From: a virus
Length of the DNA: 40,712 nt
IMG/VR virus record: IMGVR_UViG_3300019142_000011
Span: 1-40,712 of that record
Reading direction: 5' to 3' (one strand)
The notes under the pieces are model-generated. The model worked only from the letters and a program-made list of their open reading frames with translations. It did no database searches and was not told the DNA's origin. The translations under genes and the position numbers were made by a program. Positions 1 to 5,150 of the stretch are shown in pieces. How positions within the stretch are numbered: the stretch's first letter is position 1; every line of letters starts with the position of its first letter.

Positions 1-39
1 GGGCGGTGACCCCACGGTGGTGCTCTCGGAGGGTGACCG

Positions 40-249
40 GTGACGGCCCGGCCGAAGCGTCCCCGCCAGACGACGTGCTCGAGCTGCGCGCGGCCCGGCA
101 AGACGCACTGCGCGTCGGCCGGCTGTCCGTGGCGGCAGTGCCGTAACTGTGCGGTGCAGTGGTCGGTGCGGTCCGGCGAGCGGATGCCCCTGGCGATCGT
201 CGACCGGAAGGTCGCGCCGCCGGCGGACCCGCTGCCCGACATCAAGTAG
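40..249 (+). CDS. small Cys-rich (zinc-ribbon-like) phage protein
   Basis: A 69-residue protein with a GTG start preceded by GGAGGG at a good distance. It is not a family I can name. It carries six cysteines arranged as a CSSC pair, a Cys and a Cys-Pro in the middle, and a final CRNC pair, which suggests one or two structural zinc sites. It is basic at the N terminus and has no membrane segment. It is the last plus-strand gene before a strong hairpin terminator. If the molecule is circular it directly follows the lysis genes at the right end of the window. The product could bind nucleic acid, but this is only inferred from the cysteines and basic charge. Confidence 0.6.
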   Translation: MTARPKRPRQTTCSSCARPGKTHCASAGCPWRQCRNCAVQWSVRSGERMPLAIVDRKVAPPADPLPDIK

Positions 250-268
250 GAAACCTCATATCAACGGA

Positions 269-305
269 AAACCCCCGCTGACGCTACGCGCGTCGGCGGG
301 GGTTT
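269..305. terminator. bidirectional hairpin terminator between convergent genes
   Basis: A 16-bp stem (269-284 with 290-305, one G-T pair) with a 5-nt loop. One end has AAA and the other TTT, so it can act on both strands. It separates the plus-strand gene at 40-249 from the minus-strand Doc-like gene and probably ends the late and lysis transcript if the genome is circular. Confidence 0.85.
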
Positions 306-323
306 CTCCGTTTGCTCCCCGGG

Positions 324-785
324 CTAGGCGGTCTCGTCCTCTTCGTCGAGCTCGTCGAGCTCGTCGAGTTCAGGCAGAGCCTCTGGATACGAGCGAGGCG
401 ATGCGTGGTTCTTCAGCACTCCGGCGATGGCGGACACGTCGAGAAGCCCCTCAGCGGCGTCGCAGGTGAAGCCGACGGCTTCGACGTCTGACATGTGCAG
501 CCGGTAGCCGTTGCGTCCGTAGAACACGTACATGGCGAGGAACGCCGTGCGCTTGTTCCCCTGCATGAACCCCTGCGTGCGGGCGAGGGAGTGGAACATG
601 GCTGCGGCCTTCGTGTGCACGTCGGGGTAGAGGTCTTGGCCGTCGAACGTCTGCTGCGGGCGCAGGACGGCTGCTTCGACGAGGCCGAGGTCGCGGACAC
701 CAAACATCTCCTCGGACCACACATCACGCAGTCCTTCGTTGATGTCCACGACTTCGCTGACCGTCAGGTATCGGAACCATCGCAT
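324..785 (-). CDS. doc: Doc/Fic-family toxin (death-on-curing-like), altered active site
   Basis: A 153-residue protein of the Doc branch of the Fic fold. Doc toxins phosphorylate elongation factor Tu and stop translation. The Fic motif region is at residues 71-79, where the protein reads QGFMQGNKR. The canonical Doc motif begins with a catalytic His (HxFx[D/N]xNKR); here that His is Gln71, and the position of the conserved acid is Gln75, while Asn77, Lys78 and Arg79 remain. The C terminus is an acidic Leu-Asp-Glu run encoded by a short tandem repeat. The ATG has AAAGGAG 8 nt upstream. The gene follows the antitoxin by 31 bp on the same strand, as expected for a toxin-antitoxin pair. It may be a weak or inactive toxin, or use another chemistry. 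Confidence 0.75.
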   Translation of the reverse strand: MRWFRYLTVSEVVDINEGLRDVWSEEMFGVRDLGLVEAAVLRPQQTFDGQDLYPDVHTKAAAMFHSLARTQGFMQGNKRTAFLAMYVFYGRNGYRLHMSDVEAVGFTCDAAEGLLDVSAIAGVLKNHASPRSYPEALPELDELDELDEEDETA

Positions 786-816
786 TGGTCACGCTCCTTT
801 ACGAGCGCGCCTGTGA

Positions 817-1056
817 TTACAGGTGCGCCAACTTCTCCAGCGCGACCTGGTACTGGTCGCGTGCTTCGTTCAGGAGCGCGTCGAACTCTTCCCGTCGGCC
901 TGCGTGCGTCAGGTAGTCACGCAGCGCCTGGCGAAGCACATCGTTCGCCGACGTTCCCGTTACTTTCGCGAACGCCATTAGCGCTCGGTGTTCGTCAGCA
1001 GACAGCCGAAGCTGGAACTGCTGCACCTTCTCCTTCTCAGTCGCTGTGCTGGCCAT
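817..1056 (-). CDS. ribbon-helix-helix antitoxin-like protein
   Basis: About 79 residues. The N-terminal strand KVQQFQLRLSADEH followed by two helices fits a ribbon-helix-helix (CopG/Arc-like) DNA-binding fold, and the C-terminal part is a charged helix that could wrap the toxin. I chose the ATG at 1056 because GAGGGG lies 5 nt upstream; a GTG two codons earlier sits on top of that ribosome site. It is the first gene of the pair with the Doc-like toxin. P1 Doc is paired with Phd, which has a different fold, so this is a mixed pairing. It probably represses its own promoter in the AT-richer stretch to the right. Confidence 0.7.
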   Translation of the reverse strand: MASTATEKEKVQQFQLRLSADEHRALMAFAKVTGTSANDVLRQALRDYLTHAGRREEFDALLNEARDQYQVALEKLAHL

Positions 1057-1254
1057 GTCCACCCCTCGCTCGCGTCTCCTCAGTGCTAGGTCGCTGTGTC
1101 TCTGTGTCTCTGCCTCGGTGCTAGGTCGCTCGTCTCTCTACTTGGCTAGGTGTAGTAGTAGTACTACCACTGATATTACAACTATGACGCATAGTCACTC
1201 GACCGTCAACCACCGGACCTGTAGCTCAAATGCACGGTCCATGCGCTCCCGGCC
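1057..1254. promoter_or_regulatory. intergenic region with CTAGGT repeats, between antitoxin and integrase
   Basis: No gene is seen here. A 13-bp direct repeat, GTGCTAGGTCGCT, occurs at 1083-1095 and 1118-1130, and the hexamer CTAGGT occurs again at 1146. A short palindrome GTAGTACTAC lies near 1158, followed by a stretch that is AT-rich for this genome. It must hold the leftward toxin-antitoxin promoter and possibly the integrase promoter. Which protein binds the repeats is unknown. Confidence 0.5.
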
Positions 1255-1308
1255 TCTAGGTGCTAGCGGTTACAGTCGTGCATACGACTGTCACACCTAG
1301 TACCTAGA
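1255..1308. other. attP: putative attP site of the serine integrase
   Basis: A 54-bp imperfect palindrome centred on the dinucleotide CA at 1281-1282. The inner arms ACAGTCGT and ACGACTGT match perfectly around a GCAT spacer. The outer parts match at 13 of 17 positions, including CTAGGTG on the left and CACCTAG on the right. Large serine integrases use attP sites of about 50 bp with this kind of two-fold symmetry, often beside the integrase gene, and the integrase start is only 14 bp away. Two matching half-sites suggest an unrecombined attP and not a hybrid attL or attR. Confidence 0.7.
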
Positions 1309-1321
1309 TTCGGGTGAGACC

Positions 1322-2716
1322 ATGAACGCAGCGATCTACGTCCGCATCAGCAACGACCGCGCCGGCGCCGGCCTGGGCGTCGCGCGCCAAGAGCGGGACT
1401 GTAGAGCGCTTGTGCGACAGCGCGGCTGGCGGGTCCACGACGTGTACGTCGACAACGACCTGTCCGCCTACAGCGGCAAACCACGCCCCGCATACGACCG
1501 GCTGCTCGCCGACGTCGAAGCCGGCCTGGTCGACGCGATCGTGGCGTGGCACACCGACCGGCTGCACCGCTCGCCGCGGGAGCTGGAACGGTTCATCGAC
1601 ACGCTCGAGCCCCGCAACGTGACGGTCGAGACGGTGACCGCGGGACCGCTGGACCTGGCGACCGCGTCGGGGCGCGCCGTTGCGCGGACTCTCGGCGCGT
1701 GGGCCCGGTTCGAGTCGGAACACAAGTCCGAACGGCTGCGCCGCAAGCACCTCGAGGTCGCGCAGGCCGGCGGGGTCGGCGGCGGCGGGGAGCGGCCGTT
1801 CGGCTACGACAAGGACGGGCTGCGGATCCGCGAAGACGAGGCCGCCGAGCTGCGGTGGGCGGTCGACCAGGTCCTCGCCGGCAGGTCGGTCAGGTCGATC
1901 CTGATGGACTGGTACCGCCGCGGCGTCACGACCGCGCGCGGCAACCCCTGGTCGCAGCCCAGCTTCCGGCGTGTCGTCACGTCGTACCGGATCGCCGGGT
2001 GGCGGTCGCATCGGGGGGTGCCGGTCGCGCCGGCGGTGTGGCCGGGGATCATCGACCGGGACACCTTGGAGCGGGTCCGCGCGATCATGCTGGACCCCGC
2101 CCGCCGGGCCGTGGGCCGAGCGCCGCAGCGGTATCCGCTGCGCCCGCTGGTGTTCTGCGCCGACTGTGGGCTGCAGATGTGGGGGCGGCCCCGTGAGGAC
2201 GGGGTGCGCCGTTACATCTGCGCACCCGGGCCGCCGCAGCACGGCTGCGGCCGCGTGATCATGGCGACGCCGCTCGAGGACCACGTGTTCGACCGGCTCG
2301 TCGCGGTGCTCGACGCAGAGATGCTCGACAAGGCGCACAGGTCGCTGGACGACTCCGACAGCAGACGGGAGCAGCTGTACGCGCAGCTCCGCGCCGACGA
2401 GGAGTCACTGACCGACGCGGCCCACGAGTACCGGGTCGAGCGGATCCTGACGCGAACGCAGTTCCTGTCGGTGTCGCACCGGTTGCAGGGCCGCATCGAC
2501 GAGGCGCGCAAGCAGCTCGCCGCAGTCGACGGGTCACCGTTGCTGGCCGGCCTGCCGGTGGGGGAGGACGCGTTGCGCGCCTGGTGGGCGGACGCCGACC
2601 CCGGGCTGCGCGGCGCCTTGATCCGGGCCGTGGTGGACCGGGTTGTTGTCGGGCCGGCGGTGCGGGGGCTGAACAAATTCGACCCACGCCGAGTGTCCGT
2701 GCAGTGGGCGCTCTAA
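1322..2716 (+). CDS. int: large serine integrase (site-specific recombinase)
   Basis: A 464-residue large serine recombinase that would integrate the phage at a host attB and, with a partner factor, excise it. The N-terminal resolvase domain (about 1-150) begins AAIYVRIS, with the likely nucleophile Ser10, followed by the arginine-rich catalytic region near DRLHRSPRELER. The recombinase domain follows (about 160-265, FGYDKDG), then a zinc ribbon with CADC and CAPG...CG pairs (about 280-315), then a coiled-coil segment (about 340-400). The length is in the usual range for the family. The ATG has GGTGAG upstream. The stop overlaps the stop of a convergent minus-strand gene by 3 bp. No excisionase was recognised next to it. 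Confidence 0.95.
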   Translation: MNAAIYVRISNDRAGAGLGVARQERDCRALVRQRGWRVHDVYVDNDLSAYSGKPRPAYDRLLADVEAGLVDAIVAWHTDRLHRSPRELERFIDTLEPRNVTVETVTAGPLDLATASGRAVARTLGAWARFESEHKSERLRRKHLEVAQAGGVGGGGERPFGYDKDGLRIREDEAAELRWAVDQVLAGRSVRSILMDWYRRGVTTARGNPWSQPSFRRVVTSYRIAGWRSHRGVPVAPAVWPGIIDRDTLERVRAIMLDPARRAVGRAPQRYPLRPLVFCADCGLQMWGRPREDGVRRYICAPGPPQHGCGRVIMATPLEDHVFDRLVAVLDAEMLDKAHRSLDDSDSRREQLYAQLRADEESLTDAAHEYRVERILTRTQFLSVSHRLQGRIDEARKQLAAVDGSPLLAGLPVGEDALRAWWADADPGLRGALIRAVVDRVVVGPAVRGLNKFDPRRVSVQWAL

Positions 2717-3135
2717 GGCTCGTCCACCTGAACGATCGTCAGGTTGACCCCATCGTCGGGGTGGTACGTCCAGCTCGCCTCGTACCCGTCCCACTCGGCG
2801 TCCTGCATCCCGTCGAGTGCGCGCGTGTTGTTCAGGCGGGACAGAACGTGGTCCGGCAGATCGACGGCTGCGAGAACGCAACTGATCGCGCTGTACCCCA
2901 CCCCTTCGCCGTACTTGTCCTTGCCGGACATGCTCAGGCTGCGACCCTCGTCACCGAGGTCGGCGTATTTCTGCTGCCCCGGCTTGATGCAGTCCTCGAA
3001 CGCCCCCTCCAGTGGCAGGGCAGCGGCTTCGGTGGGGCTGGGCGTTGGGACTGCGGTTGCAGTCGGCGTGGCCGCCGGCGGGTCCCCGCCGCAGGCCGCT
3101 GCGAGCACGACGAGTGCACCGATCAGGTATCGCAT
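2713..3135 (-). CDS. putative secreted lipoprotein
   Basis: A 140-residue protein starting at an ATG with GGGGAG just upstream. It has a short basic start, a hydrophobic stretch and a lipobox-like LAAAC with the lipidated cysteine at residue 15, then a Pro/Thr/Ala-rich linker to about residue 40, typical of surface lipoproteins of Gram-positive bacteria. The rest is a small folded domain with two cysteines (near EDCIKPGQQKYADLG and AISCVLAAV). It overlaps the ImmA-like gene by 13 bp. Temperate phages often express lipoproteins from the lysogeny region to block superinfection; that role here is inferred only from position and architecture. Confidence 0.7.
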   Translation of the reverse strand: MRYLIGALVVLAAACGGDPPAATPTATAVPTPSPTEAAALPLEGAFEDCIKPGQQKYADLGDEGRSLSMSGKDKYGEGVGYSAISCVLAAVDLPDHVLSRLNNTRALDGMQDAEWDGYEASWTYHPDDGVNLTIVQVDEP

Positions 3136-3563
3136 GACTCTCCCCTCGTCACACGTGCGACCGCCTCGGACAGCCGCGCGTTCATCAGCTCCATCGCCCG
3201 TCGCGCCACACGCTCGGTGACGTGGAACTCCTCGGCGACGTGCCACACCTCCACGTGCACGCACGCCGACTCCAAGCTGACCACGAAACGCACAAGGTCG
3301 GCGTACGGGACCAAGCGTTGCACTGCCACGTCATCGACGAGTCGCTCATCGCGCGCGACGACGGGCTGCCAGTCAGTGGGCATGAACACGCCATCACACC
3401 CGCCGCCCCGCTCGTCATGGACGAGCTCATGCGCGAGAACACACCTCCGCTGAACTTGCGACAGACGCGGGTCGATCACGATCGCCGCACACCCCGACGG
3501 ATGGGGTACGCACAAAGGAAGGTGCACCGTTCGGCCACGTCGATTTCGCCGCACGCTGAGCAC
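3123..3563 (-). CDS. ImmA/IrrE-family metallopeptidase-like protein
   Basis: About 146 residues. It contains HELVH at residues 45-49, the HExxH zinc-peptidase motif, preceded by SQVQRRCVLA, which is typical of short ImmA/IrrE proteins. ImmA proteases cleave phage or ICE repressors to trigger induction. The start is uncertain: the GTG at 3563 has no clear ribosome site, and the first 40 or so codons overlap a Cys-containing frame with a strong one. The zinc ligands after the motif are less clear. It sits in a compact minus-strand group with the methyltransferase and the lipoprotein, away from the XRE repressor at 15 kb. Confidence 0.75.
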   Translation of the reverse strand: MLSVRRNRRGRTVHLPLCVPHPSGCAAIVIDPRLSQVQRRCVLAHELVHDERGGGCDGVFMPTDWQPVVARDERLVDDVAVQRLVPYADLVRFVVSLESACVHVEVWHVAEEFHVTERVARRAMELMNARLSEAVARVTRGESCDT

Positions 3564-3601
3564 ACCGCGCCTGAGAGCACTGCGCGTTCACTGTCGTTCA
3601 T
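3476..3601 (-). CDS. small Cys-pair ORF overlapping the ImmA-like gene
   Basis: A 41-residue frame with an ATG preceded by AGAGGGG at an ideal distance, which is the best ribosome site in this stretch. It contains a CSAC pair at residues 14-17 and a second Cys pair CTFLC, suggesting a tiny zinc-binding peptide. It begins inside the end of the methyltransferase gene and lies largely over the N-terminal codons of the ImmA-like gene in another frame. It could be a true small protein that couples translation, or the real N terminus of the ImmA-like protein separated by a frameshift or sequence error. Confidence 0.4.
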   Translation of the reverse strand: MNDSERAVLSGAVCSACGEIDVAERCTFLCAYPIRRGVRRS

Positions 3602-4667
3602 CGGCCCCTCTTTTCCTCCCTTCCGCTGTCATCGCCACGTCCTCATAGAGGCGAGCGCGCTGCGCAAGGCGGATGAATGCGACCGCCGCCACGAGCGGTA
3701 CGACGCCGTTGCCGATCGTGTGGATTCGGTCCAGCCGAGAGGCCAGCCCATCAGCCACTCGTCGAACAGCGGGTTGAGGACCATCGGCTGCGACGACTCG
3801 GCGCCATCCGTGGGTGTCGCTGGGCGGGGGGGGCCAGAGTGGAATTCCCTCGCCTGGAAGGGCAGGTCCTGGCCGCCTCGACTGTGGTTGCCGAACGCGC
3901 CCTTGACGTCTCGCGCGGTCGGTGTCGCCCACAGCACCGCCTGGGTGGTCAGGCTCGGCGACATTGAGCCGCGCGGCTGGTGCCGGCCCCGCTTTCCCTT
4001 GGCCAGATCCGGGCCGCCCTCGCGCGCTCGGGGTGTCGCCCACAACTGGCCGTGGGTTTCGGCCGCCTGGCGCACCGCCACGTCCGTCAGCGTTGAGCCA
4101 TGGCCCCAGGATGGGTTGTAGCCGCCGCTGGAGCGCGAGTCGGCGCTCGTGGGCGTAGGCCAGGACGAAAAGACGGTTCCGGCCGTGGGTGGCCCCAACG
4201 GCTGCCGCGCCCAACACTCCCCATTCCGCATCGAACCCTGCTTCGGCCAGCGAGCCGAGAACGAGTCCGAGTCCTCCGCGAGTAGCGAGAGGCGGGACGT
4301 TTTCCAGGAACACAAGCTGTGGTCCCACTTCGCGAACCACCCGGGCGATGTCGTCCCATAGCCATCGCTCGTCTTCGACTCCGGCCTTGGCGCCGGCGTC
4401 GGACCACGGCTGGCAGGGGAACCCCGCAGAGACGAGATCCACAACGCCGCGCCACGGGACGCCGTCGAAGGTGCGCACATCGTCCCAGACAGGAGCTTCG
4501 TCCAAGGCCTGGTCCTCCATCCGCGCCACGAGAGTGGCCGCTGCGAATGCGTCCCGCTCGACTGCACCCACAAGGCGATATCCGCGGCCCAAAACAAGCT
4601 GTAGTCCGAGTTCGAGTCCGCCAGCTCCGGCGCACAGGGCAAGGCCACCGAGGGGATGTGCAGCCAC
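3588..4667 (-). CDS. dcm: DNA cytosine-5 methyltransferase
   Basis: A C5-cytosine DNA methyltransferase of about 359 residues. Counting from the GTG at 4667: motif I is LCAGAGGLELG (about 11-21), motif IV with the catalytic Cys is GFPCQPWS (82-89), the ENV motif is LENVPPL (121-127), motif VIII is GRNRLFVLA, and motif X GNGVVP is near 319. The frame is open upstream to a TTG at 4757, but that codon has a poor ribosome site. It probably protects phage DNA from host restriction; no partner endonuclease was seen. A second frame, open over the same DNA, also resembles phage proteins (see 3629-4672), and a run of eight C on the coding strand at 3826-3833 could switch frames. Confidence 0.85.
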   Translation of the reverse strand: MAAHPLGGLALCAGAGGLELGLQLVLGRGYRLVGAVERDAFAAATLVARMEDQALDEAPVWDDVRTFDGVPWRGVVDLVSAGFPCQPWSDAGAKAGVEDERWLWDDIARVVREVGPQLVFLENVPPLATRGGLGLVLGSLAEAGFDAEWGVLGAAAVGATHGRNRLFVLAYAHERRLALQRRLQPILGPWLNADGRGGAPGGRNPRPVVGDTPSARGRPGSGQGKAGPAPAARLNVAEPDHPGGAVGDTDRARRQGRVRQPQSRRPGPALPGEGIPLWPPPPSDTHGWRRVVAADGPQPAVRRVADGLASRLDRIHTIGNGVVPLVAAVAFIRLAQRARLYEDVAMTAEGRKRGADERQ

Positions 4668-4672
4668 GTCAC
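3629..4672 (-). CDS. overprinted frame within the cytosine methyltransferase gene
   Basis: A 347-codon open frame, shifted relative to the methyltransferase, from a GTG at 4672. Its product begins VTWLHIPSVALPC and carries GSMRNGECW (about 146), a WPTPTSAD block (about 173), further WATPR and WATPTARD blocks, and ends with LNPLFDEWLMGWPLGW. From memory these motifs match a set of phage proteins found as separate entries, so the frame does not look like random antisense or out-of-frame noise. The stop-start overlap with the 27-codon leader puts its GTG directly on a terminating codon. It may be a real overlapping gene or a relic of an ancestral frame of the same gene. Confidence 0.35.
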   Translation of the reverse strand: MTWLHIPSVALPCAPELADSNSDYSLFWAADIALWVQSSGTHSQRPLSWRGWRTRPWTKLLSGTMCAPSTASRGAALWISSLRGSPASRGPTPAPRPESKTSDGYGTTSPGWFAKWDHSLCSWKTSRLSLLAEDSDSFSARWPKQGSMRNGECWARQPLGPPTAGTVFSSWPTPTSADSRSSGGYNPSWGHGSTLTDVAVRQAAETHGQLWATPRAREGGPDLAKGKRGRHQPRGSMSPSLTTQAVLWATPTARDVKGAFGNHSRGGQDLPFQAREFHSGPPRPATPTDGAESSQPMVLNPLFDEWLMGWPLGWTESTRSATASYRSWRRSHSSALRSALASMRTWR

Positions 4673-4752
4673 GGCCGGGCTGCGGCGGCGGTAGTCGAGG
4701 AAAGCCTCTCTCGGCCCTTGTGCTTGTCCATGCTGATCGTCGCGAGATCCAC
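4669..4752 (-). CDS. 27-codon leader frame ahead of the methyltransferase
   Basis: A GTG-started 27-residue frame with GAGAGGG 6 nt upstream, the best ribosome site before the methyltransferase. Its TGA stop at 4671-4669 overlaps the GTG of the overprinted frame (4672-4670), and one base later comes the GTG used for the methyltransferase (4667-4665). This would allow translational coupling to both. Alternatively it is the true N terminus of the methyltransferase, cut off by small indels. No family is recognised. Confidence 0.4.
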   Translation of the reverse strand: MDLATISMDKHKGRERLSSTTAAAARP

Positions 4753-4766
4753 GGCAATCCCTCTCG

Positions 4767-5150
4767 TCAGATCGGTCCTGCAGGCAACAACGACGGCTCA
4801 TCCACCGGCGGCGCCTCCGGCGGCGGCACAAACCCGCCAGGCGCCGACGACACAGCCCGACGCCCCTCACCGCGCCGGCGACGGGCGAGCTCCTCGAACC
4901 ACAACTGCGTCCGCCCCTGCGGCCACCCATACGAGACATGGCACTTCTCGCACACCGCCTCGAGGAAATAACGTCGCGCGTTCTGCCCGGGCGGGTCACC
5001 GACGGGGCGCAGCCACCCGTCACAGCCGTGCGCGGCACAGATGGCCGAGTCGAGCGGGGCGTTGAGCCGGCGGGCGGTAACCCATTCGAGGATGGAGACG
5101 ACGTAGGCCGAGCCGGTGCAGTCGGACATGTCGGGGTTCGCGACCTTCAC
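4767..5150 (-). CDS. hypothetical protein with two Cys/His pairs
   Basis: A 127-residue protein of unknown function. The GTG start at 5150 forms a GTGA overlap with the stop of the upstream methyltransferase gene. It has CAAHGC and CEKCH pairs around residues 45-75, likely one zinc site, then a basic segment LARRRRGEGRR and a Pro-rich tail. The layout looks like a small zinc-binding nucleic acid protein. It lies between two methyltransferase genes in the leftward operon, so a role linked to DNA modification is possible, but nothing in the sequence proves it. Confidence 0.65.
   Translation of the reverse strand: MKVANPDMSDCTGSAYVVSILEWVTARRLNAPLDSAICAAHGCDGWLRPVGDPPGQNARRYFLEAVCEKCHVSYGWPQGRTQLWFEELARRRRGEGRRAVSSAPGGFVPPPEAPPVDEPSLLPAGPI

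Noticed and set aside
1304-2338. Minus-strand open frame of 344 codons over the integrase
   Set aside because: It is a shadow of the integrase, with Arg/Pro-rich low-quality sequence and no motif; the integrase frame has full family features.
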